Positions 40,292 to 49,248 of a DNA stretch of 64,000 bases are shown here, in pieces. The DNA is from Riemerella anatipestifer ATCC 11845 = DSM 15868. Lineage in GTDB: Bacteria > Bacteroidota > Bacteroidia > Flavobacteriales > Weeksellaceae. How positions within the stretch are numbered: position 1 is the first letter of the stretch; each line of letters begins with the position of its first letter. The notes beneath the pieces were generated by a model. It was not told the origin of the DNA, made no database searches, and saw nothing but the letters and a program-made list of their open reading frames with translations. Where the stretch lies: the NCBI RefSeq assembly GCF_000252855.1, contig NC_017045.1, forward strand, positions 372,001-436,000, written 5' to 3'. Made by a program: the position numbers and the translations under genes.

Positions 40292-41644
40292 ATGGAACAA
40301 CCTAAAATTCATTTAACTCCAGCAGATAAGCATATTGTAAGACCAGTAAATAAGTTTATTAGTAAATCCACAACGGGTGGTATAGTGTTATTTATTGCGG
40401 CTTTAATTGCGATATTTTTCGCTAACTCTGAATGGAGTGAAGAGTACAATCATTTTTGGCATCAGCATATAGTAATTAGTCTAGGCGAATTTTCTTTAGA
40501 CCTATCATTACACCATTGGATAAATGACGGACTTATGGCCATATTTTTCTTTGTGGTAGGGTTAGAGCTCAAGCGAGAACTCACCAATGGAGAGTTAGCT
40601 TCACCAAAAAAAGCAATGCTCCCTATTATAGCAGCTATTGGAGGTATGGTTTTTCCTGCCCTTATCTATACTTTCTTTAATAACGGAACAGATGCTGCAC
40701 ATGGTTGGGGAATTCCTATGGCAACAGATATAGCCTTTGCACTTGGCGTAATGTACCTACTGGGGAATAAAGTGCCTTTACCATTAAAGGTATTTTTAAC
40801 AGCTTTAGCCATTGTAGATGATTTGGGAGCAGTTTTGGTAATCGCTATATTTTATACTAATGAACTACATATGGGATACCTAAGCCTGGGGCTTGGTATT
40901 TTTGCATTGATGCTTTTCTCTAATAAAATGGGCGTTAAAAGTATTATTCATTATGCTATATTGGGGATAGGAGGCGTTTGGCTTTGCTTCTTGATGTCAG
41001 GAGTGCATGCTACTATTGCTGCTGTTTTAGCTGCTTTTACAATCCCTGCTAGTGCTAGAGTTAATGAAAGTTATTTTGTCTATAAAATGAGAGAACTTAG
41101 AGATAAATTTCTAAGTATAGACCCTGATGAAAAACACGAAGACTTAACTGATGAGCAAATTCGTGTGGTGGAAGATATGCATGAATTAACAAGAGAAACA
41201 ATACCACCTTCTCAGCGTTTAGAACACGGTATGCATAGTTTTGTAAGCTTTATTGTGATGCCTATTTTTGCATTATGTAACGCGGCTATTCCTATCTCTT
41301 TTGATAACGGATTGAGTTTAGTTACTATTGGAGTTATTTTAGGATTATTACTCGGAAAAGTACTAGGTATATTTGGACTGTTAGGTGCTTTGATAAAACT
41401 GAAAATAGTTAAAAAAACAGAAGGTTTGTCTATGAAAAATTTGTTAGGAGTTGCTTTTTTAGCTTCTATAGGATTTACAATGTCTTTATTTATCACAGAA
41501 TTAGCCTTTGACACTAAACTACACCCAGAGTATGTTCCAGAGGCTAAAATGGGGATTATTATAGCCTCTCTTATTGGAGGTATTGTAGGATATCTTATAT
41601 TAAACACCAATAAAGAAGAGAAAAAAGGAGGAGAAAATATTTAG
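40292..41644 (+). CDS. nhaA: Na+/H+ antiporter NhaA
   Basis: 450 residues from the ATG at 40292, slightly longer than E. coli NhaA (388). About 12 membrane helices. The ion-binding double Asp is in ALAIVDDLGAVLVIA (about 171-185), and WINDGLMAIFFFVVGLELKRE near 75-95 is the family's dimer/helix II region. The extra length is a loop of about 50 residues (RDKFLSIDPDEKHEDLTDEQ) between the two helix bundles. It exports Na+ in exchange for protons. An in-frame TTG at 40271 would add 7 residues without family support, so I reject it. Confidence 0.95.
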   Translation: MEQPKIHLTPADKHIVRPVNKFISKSTTGGIVLFIAALIAIFFANSEWSEEYNHFWHQHIVISLGEFSLDLSLHHWINDGLMAIFFFVVGLELKRELTNGELASPKKAMLPIIAAIGGMVFPALIYTFFNNGTDAAHGWGIPMATDIAFALGVMYLLGNKVPLPLKVFLTALAIVDDLGAVLVIAIFYTNELHMGYLSLGLGIFALMLFSNKMGVKSIIHYAILGIGGVWLCFLMSGVHATIAAVLAAFTIPASARVNESYFVYKMRELRDKFLSIDPDEKHEDLTDEQIRVVEDMHELTRETIPPSQRLEHGMHSFVSFIVMPIFALCNAAIPISFDNGLSLVTIGVILGLLLGKVLGIFGLLGALIKLKIVKKTEGLSMKNLLGVAFLASIGFTMSLFITELAFDTKLHPEYVPEAKMGIIIASLIGGIVGYLILNTNKEEKKGGENI

Positions 41645-41700
41645 TATTCTCTAATCAATTCTTTTTATAAAAAACTTCACATAAAAACCGTTAATTTAAA

Positions 41701-41730
41701 TGGGAAAGAGAAGTTAGCTTCTCTTTCCCA
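41701..41730 (+). terminator. Terminator of nhaA
   Basis: Perfect 13-bp stem TGGGAAAGAGAAG / CTTCTCTTTCCCA with a 4-base loop and six T after it. Confidence 0.93.
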
Positions 41731-41749
41731 TTTTTTATCCGACTAAAAA

Positions 41750-41777
41750 AAAGACTGTCTTCTAATAGACAGTCTTT
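41750..41777 (-). terminator. Terminator of ggt
   Basis: 11-bp stem AAAGACTGTCT / AGACAGTCTTT with a 6-base loop. On the minus strand it is followed by a run of eight T. Confidence 0.9.
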
Positions 41778-41796
41778 ATATAACATCATAATTTAT

Positions 41797-43485
41797 TTAC
41801 TCCACAGCTACGGCATCGTCGCCTCTGCTATCTGCTACGGCAGTGATATTACCGTTTTCATCTTTCAGAATAATTTCTGTTTTACCAATACTTCCTCGTT
41901 CTTTAAAGACATAGCCTTTTTGTTCTAAAGATTTTATCGTAGCTTTAGAGAAATCCTTTTCAACTGCAATATTTTCTGGTAGCCATTGATGATGGAACTT
42001 CGGCAAGTTAATCGCTAAGTTTGGACTTAATTTAAAATCTACAACATTTACAATAGCTTGAAATATAGAAGTAGGTATCGTAGTTCCACCCGGTGTTCCG
42101 ACCACCATTACAGGCTTATTATCTTTTAATAAAATACTTGGTGTCATAGAAGACAACATTCTTTTACCAGCTTTAATAGCATTAGCTTCTCCGCCCACTG
42201 CTCCAAATAAGTTAGGAACTCCAGGTTTAATGGAGAAATCGTCCATCTCGTTATTTAAAAAGAAACCAGCACCAGAAACTACTACTTTGCTACCATAGTA
42301 CCCATTAAGCGTTGTAGTTACAGAAACCGCATTTCCCTCTTTGTCTAAAATAGAAATATGGGTTGTTTGGGTACTTTCTTGATTAGGATTAACTATCTTA
42401 CCAACCTCTGCACTAGGCGTTGCTTTAGACATATTGAACGATGTCCAACGCTTCTCAAGATATTCATCTGAAAGGAGCATTTCTGTTTTATCCTCAATAA
42501 AATCAGGGTCGCCCATATACTCCGCTCTGTCTGCATAGGCACGGCGTTCTGCTTCTACCATAATCTGAACCGCTTCTGGAGAGGCATATTGATATTGAGC
42601 AAGATTTTCGTAAGCCGACATTTTCAACATCTGAGCTAACAATATCCCACCGCTTGACGGTAAGGGCATAGAAACTACTTGGTGTCCTTTGTAATCAAAA
42701 GTTAAAGGCTTACGGTTTTTAACTTGATAATTCTTTAAATCTTCTAAACTAATAATGCCGTTACCTCTCTTCATTTCCTCAACTATTAGTTGAGCCGTTT
42801 TACCTTCGTAGAAGCCTTTTTTACCAAATTTTTGTATTCTCTTAAGTGTTTCTGCTAAGTCTTTTTGTACCAATATATCTCCTGCTTTCCAAGGCTTCTC
42901 TTTTACGAAAACAATGGAGCTTTTATTATGCTTTGCAAAATCTTTTTGGCATTCATTAAGTAGATTAGCTTCTTTTTCTGTTATAGCAAAGCCTTTTTCC
43001 GCCAAGTCTATAGCAGGTTGTATCAGCACTTCCATTGGAAGAGAAGCGTATTTTAGAGTTTCATAAAACCCAGCTACCGAACCTGGTATTCCTACAGCTA
43101 GTCGTCCGTTTTGTGATAAATCTGTACTAGCAACACCTTTTTTATCCAAATACATATCTCTATGTGCCTTGGCTGGTGCCGTTTCTCTAAAGTCTATGGC
43201 TATTTTTTCTCCGTTAGATTTTACCGCTACCAAAAAACCACCACCACCGATATTACCTGCCTGAGGATAAACCACAGCCAAAGCATACTGTGTAGCAATA
43301 GCAGCATCAAAAGCATTACCGCCTTTTCTTAATACTAAAACACCTGCTTCACTGGCAAGAGGGTGAGCCGAAACCACCACACTTTTATTGTGAGTTTTAA
43401 CTTCTTTTACTATATCATAATCTGTAAATTGGGCAGAAATTACCACAGACCATAATGTAAATACTACAAATTTTATCTTTTTCAT
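41797..43485 (-). CDS. ggt: Gamma-glutamyltransferase
   Basis: 562 residues with a signal peptide (1-19, ending ISAQ), so periplasmic. It is made as a precursor that cuts itself before the nucleophile Thr374 in QTTHISIL, giving a large and a small subunit. Other motifs: ASEAGVLVLRKGGNAFDAA near 44-62, LPSSGGILLAQML near 274-286 and the small-subunit GTPGGTTIPTS near 475. It cleaves gamma-glutamyl bonds of glutathione and related peptides. It is a single gene with a strong terminator. Confidence 0.96.
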   Translation of the reverse strand: MKKIKFVVFTLWSVVISAQFTDYDIVKEVKTHNKSVVVSAHPLASEAGVLVLRKGGNAFDAAIATQYALAVVYPQAGNIGGGGFLVAVKSNGEKIAIDFRETAPAKAHRDMYLDKKGVASTDLSQNGRLAVGIPGSVAGFYETLKYASLPMEVLIQPAIDLAEKGFAITEKEANLLNECQKDFAKHNKSSIVFVKEKPWKAGDILVQKDLAETLKRIQKFGKKGFYEGKTAQLIVEEMKRGNGIISLEDLKNYQVKNRKPLTFDYKGHQVVSMPLPSSGGILLAQMLKMSAYENLAQYQYASPEAVQIMVEAERRAYADRAEYMGDPDFIEDKTEMLLSDEYLEKRWTSFNMSKATPSAEVGKIVNPNQESTQTTHISILDKEGNAVSVTTTLNGYYGSKVVVSGAGFFLNNEMDDFSIKPGVPNLFGAVGGEANAIKAGKRMLSSMTPSILLKDNKPVMVVGTPGGTTIPTSIFQAIVNVVDFKLSPNLAINLPKFHHQWLPENIAVEKDFSKATIKSLEQKGYVFKERGSIGKTEIILKDENGNITAVADSRGDDAVAVE

Positions 43486-43650
43486 ATATTAATTGTATAT
43501 TTATAAAGAGCAGAACTTTAAAGTAAATATTCCTTAATTCTACGTTTAGTTAGGTTTTAACCGCTAAATTAAACAAATTAGTGGAAGTAAAATATTTTTT
43601 TCGGAATAAAAATGGCTACCTTTTACAAAATTATATTAGCTGTTACACCT

Positions 43651-44343
43651 TTATTTTTTTGTGAGTTTTTCTATTTCATCTAATGTATATTTTTTAGAAT
43701 AGTCTATTCCCATAGATTTAGCGTAATCTTCTATAGATGTTTTTATATTCATTGACTTTCTTAACTCATTAACCTTTTCAGGATTTTTAATTGGCCAAAT
43801 AAAATTTACCCACTCTTCTTTTTTAGTTTCAGGATTTATAAACAGTCTTCCTGCACCTTGAGTTCCATAAATTTGTTCTTTTCCTTGATACATTAGCATT
43901 CTGTCTTTCATCATCGCAATATGTTGTTTCCCTAAATCTCCACTTTCACTTGCTTTTATCATTAATGGATAATATTTCTCAATTACAGGTAGTTTTGAAT
44001 GTTGAATTACATACCAAGCCGCAGTATTTAATTTTTCCCCCACAAGTTTTTTTCCTGGATAGCCATATTTCTTTATTATTTTTTCAATTTTGATTAAGTT
44101 TACGCTATCATTTTTTGTGGTTAAATTCCAACCTAATTTTTGAAATTTATCTTCAGAAATATTATAGGATTTTAGGATTTCACTTTTCCTTTCAGGTTTC
44201 AAATCAGGTGTAAAAAGTTCTCTTAATTCTTGGTCGGACTTTAAAATTAGAGATAGTTCATTTTTAAGATTTTCTTTTTGCTTTTGTGTTACAGAACAAG
44301 AAGTTAATAATAGTAAAGTTAAAATTATTGAAAAACTTTTCAT
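43651..44343 (-). CDS. DUF6624-like lipoprotein
   Basis: 230 residues. The first 16 residues are a lipoprotein signal with lipobox LLTSC, Cys16 being the lipidated residue. The mature part is helical. The block AAWYVIQHSKLPVIEKYY with HIAMMKDRMLMYQGKEQIYGTQ is the pattern of the DUF6624 proteins, whose function is unknown. The gene lies 165 bp from ggt on the same strand, at somewhat higher AT content than the core genes, which may mark an accessory gene. Family call is from memory of the motif and is moderate. Confidence 0.75.
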   Translation of the reverse strand: MKSFSIILTLLLLTSCSVTQKQKENLKNELSLILKSDQELRELFTPDLKPERKSEILKSYNISEDKFQKLGWNLTTKNDSVNLIKIEKIIKKYGYPGKKLVGEKLNTAAWYVIQHSKLPVIEKYYPLMIKASESGDLGKQHIAMMKDRMLMYQGKEQIYGTQGAGRLFINPETKKEEWVNFIWPIKNPEKVNELRKSMNIKTSIEDYAKSMGIDYSKKYTLDEIEKLTKK

Positions 44344-44397
44344 GCTATTTATGTGGAATTTTTGGGATACAATAAATGACTTTTTGAATTATATATA

Positions 44398-44937
44398 CTA
44401 GCTTTTTCTGAATAATTTCTTTAGATTTCTTTCATATTGACCATTCACATCAACTCTTGTAATATCGCCAAGTGACAAAAGTATAAACTTTCTGTCCAAT
44501 GAAGACATCGTTCCAAATTCGTGAATCACAACCGAGCTGTTATCCATTTCGTGAATTTCTCCTATGAAACAAACGCTATTGTTAATATCTTGGATATGAA
44601 CCGTTAGATGATTATAGAGTCGGTTTACGCTTTCTAAAACTGTCTGAATTGATTCTAAATTTATATTTACTTTACTTTTTACCCTTTGGGTTGAGTCTAT
44701 AAGTTTTGTAACACTTTCAAGATCATTTCCTGACCATCTTATTCGTGTAATATTGTGCCTTAAAAGAATCGTTAAACCGTCATAATTGCATTCTTTATCA
44801 AATTTTTCAATTAACAAAAAGTCATCATTAAAGTCAATTATAAAACCATAATCAGATTCATCATAATTATCGGTATAAATATCCACCAAAATGTTTTCTG
44901 TTTTTAGTTTTTCTAAATATTTTGTGTATAAGTTCAT
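44398..44937 (-). CDS. Hypothetical protein with two similar beta-rich halves
   Basis: 179 residues, no signal or membrane segment. The two halves have matching patterns: YGFIIDFNDDFLLIEKFD... then GLTILLRHNITRIRW, and VCFIGEIHEMDNSSVVIHEF... then KFILLSLGDITRVDV. This looks like a duplicated small beta-barrel (Sm/SH3-like) fold joined by a helical linker (about 78-115). No function can be assigned. It has its own -7 box 53 bp upstream and lies between the trp operon and the DUF6624-like gene on the same strand. Confidence 0.7.
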   Translation of the reverse strand: MNLYTKYLEKLKTENILVDIYTDNYDESDYGFIIDFNDDFLLIEKFDKECNYDGLTILLRHNITRIRWSGNDLESVTKLIDSTQRVKSKVNINLESIQTVLESVNRLYNHLTVHIQDINNSVCFIGEIHEMDNSSVVIHEFGTMSSLDRKFILLSLGDITRVDVNGQYERNLKKLFRKS

Positions 44938-44989
44938 TGTTTAGTCATTTATTTCTACATCGTTTTTTGTAATTGTACTTTGGGCTACA

Positions 44990-44997
44990 CAAAAATA
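44990..44997 (-). promoter_or_regulatory. -7 promoter box of the two-domain hypothetical gene
   Basis: The minus strand reads TATTTTTG (TAnnTTTG), 52 bp before the ATG at 44937, just after the trpA stop. Confidence 0.5.
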
Positions 44998-45005
44998 ACA
45001 AAACA

Positions 45006-45740
45006 CTAAGATTTAATACTTTGTATAAAATGTTTAGCTTTTTCTTTCCAATTCGATTCTTCTAAAAGAATTTTCACAAATACAGTCCCTATAATACCGC
45101 CATCGGCTTGTTCGGTAACTGTGGTAAAGTCGTTTTTATTTTTAATCCCAAAGCCTATCATTAGTGGATTTTTCAGTGGTAATGAGGCTAATCGGTTAAG
45201 GTAATCTTCGTTTTTCAATGTTTTGGACTGGTTGCCCGTTGTGGACGAGGAACTCACGGCATACAAAAATCCAGAACTTAAGCTATCCAAATACAAAATT
45301 CGTTCATCAGATGTTTCTGGTGTTACTAAAAAGGTAAAGTTTAGATTAAACTTTTTGAGAATGGATTGGTATTTTTTTTCAAACTCAATAGGAGGGAGGT
45401 CAGGGATAATCAATCCATTAACGCCTGTTTCTTGGCATTTCTGACAAAACTTTTCAAAGCCATAAGAAAGCACAGGATTGATGTAGCCCATCAAAATGAT
45501 TGGAATGCAAATTTCGCCCTTAATTTTTGCCAATTGTTCAAAGAGTTTCTCTATTGACATTCCGTTTTCTAAGGCTTTAATGTGAGCTTGTTGTATCACC
45601 TCACCATCGGCAACAGGATCGCTATAAGGCATACCAATCTCCATCATATCAGCCCCAGCTTCTTGAATTATTTTAATGATTTCCGCAGTATCTTCCAGCT
45701 GAGGAATACCTGCTGTAAAGTATATATTTAATTTTTTCAT
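45006..45740 (-). CDS. trpA: Tryptophan synthase alpha subunit
   Basis: 244 residues, slightly short of the usual 260. TIM barrel. The catalytic glutamate is in GADMMEIGMPYSDPVADG (about 31-48), which also holds the catalytic aspartate region. The loop LIPDLPPIEFEK and the phosphate site GFGIKNKNDF are present. It converts indole-3-glycerol phosphate to indole, passed to TrpB. It is the last trp gene, separated from trpB by a small membrane-protein gene. I see no hairpin terminator behind it. Confidence 0.96.
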   Translation of the reverse strand: MKKLNIYFTAGIPQLEDTAEIIKIIQEAGADMMEIGMPYSDPVADGEVIQQAHIKALENGMSIEKLFEQLAKIKGEICIPIILMGYINPVLSYGFEKFCQKCQETGVNGLIIPDLPPIEFEKKYQSILKKFNLNFTFLVTPETSDERILYLDSLSSGFLYAVSSSSTTGNQSKTLKNEDYLNRLASLPLKNPLMIGFGIKNKNDFTTVTEQADGGIIGTVFVKILLEESNWKEKAKHFIQSIKS

Positions 45741-45750
45741 TTAGAGTATT

Positions 45751-46050
45751 TTAAGGTAAAAGAGTACAAATTAAAAATAGTATAGCTAAACAACCAATTA
45801 TAATAAGATTGATATTTCTTTTCACTATTTTCTTTTTCTTATTTAGTATGATAGCTTCTATAATCATTGCAATAAACCATAGGAATGAAAATAAAGTAAT
45901 AAGAAAAATAATAAGTGCTGCGTCTCCCGTGCCACAACGCCTGTCAGGAGCCGTGTAATCTAAATAAGAATAAGCCATAGGAAGGGCTAAAATCCAAGAT
46001 AAAATTAGAATAACTATTCTTACTACAATATGGATAATATTACTTTTCAT
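45751..46050 (-). CDS. Small membrane protein inserted between trpB and trpA
   Basis: 99 residues with three membrane helices (about 8-30, 44-67 and 78-97). A loop holding YTAPDRRCGTGD lies between the first two. No family that I recognise. It starts 3 bp after the trpB stop and ends 10 bp before trpA, so it is translated from the trp mRNA. trpB and trpA are normally adjacent and their products form a complex, so the insertion is unusual. Any role in tryptophan uptake or membrane function is speculation. Confidence 0.7.
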   Translation of the reverse strand: MKSNIIHIVVRIVILILSWILALPMAYSYLDYTAPDRRCGTGDAALIIFLITLFSFLWFIAMIIEAIILNKKKKIVKRNINLIIIGCLAILFLICTLLP

Positions 46051-46053
46051 AGA

Positions 46054-47238
46054 TTAAATATTTAGATATTTTAAATAAGTTTCCATATCCTTATCACCTC
46101 TACCGCTTAGGCAGATGACAACAATGTCTTCTTTTCCAAACTTCTTTTTATCCAAAACCGCCAAGGCGTGGGCACTTTCTAACGCTGGAATAATACCTTC
46201 TGTTTTAGTCAAATTAAATGCGGATTTTAGAGCTTCATCATCGTTGATACTTAAAAATTCGGCTCGTTTTTGTTGGTAAAGATTGGCGTGCATCGGTCCA
46301 ATCCCTGGATAGTCCAACCCCGCAGAAATAGAGTAGGGCTCAATCACTTGTCCGTCTTTGGTCTGAATAACCAAACTCTGACTGCCGTGCAAAACTCCAA
46401 TACTTCCCAAAGCCGTTGTTGCAGCAGTTTCTCCAGAATGAACGCCCAAACCACCAGCTTCTGCCGCAATAATATTGACTTTCTCATTATTCACGAAATG
46501 ATAAAAAGTCCCTGCGGCGTTACTACCGCCGCCCACACACGCAATGAGGTGGTCGGGATAATCTCTGCCTTCCTGTTCTTGTAACTGGACTTTAATTTCC
46601 TCTGAAATAACAGACTGAAATCTTGCCACCAAATCAGGGAAAGGGTGAGGGCCTACCACGCTACCTATAATATAATGGGTGGTTGTAGGATTATTTATCC
46701 AATCTCTCAGAGCCTCATTTACAGCGTCTTTTAAAGTTTTGGAACCCGAAGTCGCAGGAACGACTTTAGCACCTAACATTTTCATTCTGGCAACATTAGG
46801 AGCTTGTCGGTCAATATCTACTTCGCCCATATAAACAATACACTCTAAACCGAGCAAGGCACACGCCGTAGCAGTGGCAACGCCGTGTTGTCCAGCACCT
46901 GTTTCGGCTATGATACGCTGTTTACCCAACTTTTTTGCTAAGAGTGCTTGCCCCAAAGCATTATTGATTTTGTGGGCTCCCGTATGGTTTAAATCTTCTC
47001 TCTTAAGATAGATTTTAGTACCATATTGTCGGCTCAAATTAGGTGCAAAATACAATGGTGTTTCCCTTCCTACATAGTTTTTTAATAAATCTTTAAACTC
47101 CTTTTGAAAATCTTCCGAATAAATGATTTCCAAGTATTTGTCTTGTAATTCTTTAACATTAGGGTAGAGCATTTCGGCGATAAAAGCACCGCCAAATTCT
47201 CCGTAATACCCTTCTTTATCTGGATTTTGATAATTCAT
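46054..47238 (-). CDS. trpB: Tryptophan synthase beta subunit
   Basis: 394 residues, the normal TrpB1 length. The PLP lysine is in [19 protein letters not shown] (about 81-99), the serine-binding motif [13 protein letters not shown] follows near 110-122, and the glycine-rich phosphate loop is [10 protein letters not shown] near 229-238. It condenses indole with serine to tryptophan. It lies 12 bp after trpF and 3 bp before the small membrane gene. Confidence 0.98.
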   Translation of the reverse strand: MNYQNPDKEGYYGEFGGAFIAEMLYPNVKELQDKYLEIIYSEDFQKEFKDLLKNYVGRETPLYFAPNLSRQYGTKIYLKREDLNHTGAHKINNALGQALLAKKLGKQRIIAETGAGQHGVATATACALLGLECIVYMGEVDIDRQAPNVARMKMLGAKVVPATSGSKTLKDAVNEALRDWINNPTTTHYIIGSVVGPHPFPDLVARFQSVISEEIKVQLQEQEGRDYPDHLIACVGGGSNAAGTFYHFVNNEKVNIIAAEAGGLGVHSGETAATTALGSIGVLHGSQSLVIQTKDGQVIEPYSISAGLDYPGIGPMHANLYQQKRAEFLSINDDEALKSAFNLTKTEGIIPALESAHALAVLDKKKFGKEDIVVICLSGRGDKDMETYLKYLNI

Positions 47239-47250
47239 TTTAATCTATTT

Positions 47251-47889
47251 CTATTGATACAAACTTAATTTAAAATTTTTAATAAGCTCCACATCTTTAT
47301 TACCTGCGGAAACTTCAAATTTACTATTGAGGTCTAAAGCGATTGGTTTTTGTTTAATGGTTGAGATTTTGCCAATGTTCTCGTTAGAAATACCGCCGCT
47401 TAAAAAATAAGGTTTTGTGAGGTTTAATTCGTTTAATAGTTGCCAATCAAAGCTTTTACCTGTTCCGCCAAAGGCTTTGCTATCCGTGTCAAAAAGTAAA
47501 AAGTCTATTTCAGATAGTTCTGAAAATTCCGAAATATCAGGCACTATTTCTCCCACCCGTATCACTTTTATAATTTGGATTTCTTGTAGAAGTTTACTCT
47601 TTAAATCACGAATAAAATCAGAGGTTTCATCGCCGTGTAGTTGAACCAAATTAAGTTGAGCTTCCGTAACGATTTGAACTATTTTTTCGGTGGTTTCATT
47701 TACGAAAACGCCCACTTTTTGCTTGTGATTTAGCGAAGCGATTTCCTTTAGTGTTAAATGATTCAACACATATCTTGGTGATTTTTCATAAAATATAAAA
47801 CCGAGATAATCGATTTCTAAATCTATAATTTCCCGAATTTGATTCAAATCGGTAAGTCCACAAACTTTTATTTTAGGTGCAGGTTTCAT
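47251..47889 (-). CDS. trpF: Phosphoribosylanthranilate isomerase
   Basis: 212 residues. TIM barrel with the N-terminal catalytic Cys in KVCGLTDLNQIREI (Cys10) and the general acid in LLFDTDSKAFGGTGKSFDW near 130-148, which includes the Asp. The phosphate loop LSGGISNENI is present near 168-177. It catalyses the Amadori isomerisation of PRA to CdRP. Separate from trpC, 3 bp downstream of it. Confidence 0.95.
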   Translation of the reverse strand: MKPAPKIKVCGLTDLNQIREIIDLEIDYLGFIFYEKSPRYVLNHLTLKEIASLNHKQKVGVFVNETTEKIVQIVTEAQLNLVQLHGDETSDFIRDLKSKLLQEIQIIKVIRVGEIVPDISEFSELSEIDFLLFDTDSKAFGGTGKSFDWQLLNELNLTKPYFLSGGISNENIGKISTIKQKPIALDLNSKFEVSAGNKDVELIKNFKLSLYQ

Positions 47890-47892
47890 TTT

Positions 47893-48669
47893 TTATTTTA
47901 TTTCTTCAATAAAAGATTGTAAAGCCGCTCCAACATGGTCTTGCTTCATAAAATATTCGCCCATTAAAAAAGCCTCAAAACCATTGTTTTTTAGTTTTTT
48001 ATAAATTTCAGGACTATAAATGGCACTTTCGGCAACGCTTAAAGTGTCTTCAGGCAATTGGTTTCGCATTCTAATGGCGTGCTCGTAATCCACTTCAAAA
48101 GTATTGAGGTTTCGGTTGTTAATGCCTACCATTTTTAATTTGGAATAGTATTTATCAAAATCTTCACCACTATAAAATTCTAACAAGACATCTAATCCCA
48201 AGTGGTGTGCTGTATCTGTAAGGTCTTCAATCTGGGATTTAGACAAAATGTTGGCTATAAGTAAAATACAGTCTGCACCATGAGCTTTGGCTTGGTAAAT
48301 TTGATAATCATCGACAATAAAGTCTTTCCTTAGCAAAGGTATATCGTAAGCATTGGCTTCTTCCAAATCGGTTAAACTTCCCCCGAAGAAAGGCGTATCC
48401 GTCAATACAGACACACAAGCCGCTCCGTATGCCTTATATAGCGGTAAAATCGCTTGGATTTTAGCCTCTATGTTGATGTTGTTTTTAGAGGGCGATTTCC
48501 TTTTAAACTCGGCTATAATTCCATACGGATTGGATTTTAAACTCTCAATAAAACCTCGTGTAGGCTGATAGAAAAACGGAGTGTCCTTGAGTTTTTCTAA
48601 CGGCGTCTGCTTTTTGGCTTGCTGAATTTCGTCCAGCTTACAATCTACTATTTTGTCTAAAATGGTCAT
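47893..48669 (-). CDS. trpC: Indole-3-glycerol phosphate synthase
   Basis: 258 residues. TIM barrel with an N-terminal extension. Catalytic Lys is in IIAEFKRKSPSK near 50-61, then VSVLTDTPFFGGSLTDL near 86-102, PLLRKDFIVDDYQIYQA near 110-126 and the phosphate site VAESAIYSPE near 208. It closes the indole ring by decarboxylation. It starts directly after the tag stop (TAA then ATG) and is followed by trpF after 3 bp. Confidence 0.97.
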   Translation of the reverse strand: MTILDKIVDCKLDEIQQAKKQTPLEKLKDTPFFYQPTRGFIESLKSNPYGIIAEFKRKSPSKNNINIEAKIQAILPLYKAYGAACVSVLTDTPFFGGSLTDLEEANAYDIPLLRKDFIVDDYQIYQAKAHGADCILLIANILSKSQIEDLTDTAHHLGLDVLLEFYSGEDFDKYYSKLKMVGINNRNLNTFEVDYEHAIRMRNQLPEDTLSVAESAIYSPEIYKKLKNNGFEAFLMGEYFMKQDHVGAALQSFIEEIK

Positions 48670-49248
48670 TTAATTTAGGTTTTTAGGGTGTTTGTAACAA
48701 GTTTGCACATGGTCGTTTACCATACCGATGGCTTGCATAAAAGCATAAATAATGGTAGTCCCTACGAATTTAAACCCTCTCTTTTTTAAGTCTTTGGATA
48801 TTTTATCTGATAGCGGGGTAGAGACGGGTACTTCTGATAGGTTTTTAAACTCATTTTTAATTGGCTGATGCTCCACAAAACGCCATATATACTGGGAAAA
48901 AGTGCCAAACTCTTCTCTAACTTTTATAAAAGCCTTGGCATTTTTAACCGAAGATTCTATTTTTAATCTGTTACGGATAATTCCCGTGTTATGAAGTAAT
49001 TCTTCAAGTTTAGTTTGGTTGTAAGTGGCGATTTTGGTATAGTTAAAATTATCAAAGGCTTGTCTGAAATTTTCTCTCTTTTTCAAAATAGTTATCCAAC
49101 TCAATCCTGCCTGAAACCCTTCTAACAAAAGCATTTCAAAGAGTTTTTTATCTTCAAAAACAGGCTCTCCCCATTCTGTATCGTGGTAATTGATGTAAAT
49201 TTCATCATTGGTTACCCAGCCGCATCGTTCTTTGTTTTTTACTTCCAT
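48670..49248 (-). CDS. tag: DNA-3-methyladenine glycosylase I, inside the trp operon
   Basis: 192 residues, family length. The start ERCGWVTNDEIYINYHDTEWGEP has the zinc Cys and His near positions 8 and 21, and the C-terminus has the other ligands in NDHVQTCYKH (His and Cys). The base-recognition LLLEGFQAGLSWITILKKRENF lies near 41-62. It removes 3-methyladenine from alkylated DNA. Its ATG overlaps the trpD stop (TAATG at 49246-49250) and its stop abuts trpC, so it is translationally coupled in the trp operon. The link to tryptophan synthesis is unclear. Confidence 0.95.
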   Translation of the reverse strand: MEVKNKERCGWVTNDEIYINYHDTEWGEPVFEDKKLFEMLLLEGFQAGLSWITILKKRENFRQAFDNFNYTKIATYNQTKLEELLHNTGIIRNRLKIESSVKNAKAFIKVREEFGTFSQYIWRFVEHQPIKNEFKNLSEVPVSTPLSDKISKDLKKRGFKFVGTTIIYAFMQAIGMVNDHVQTCYKHPKNLN

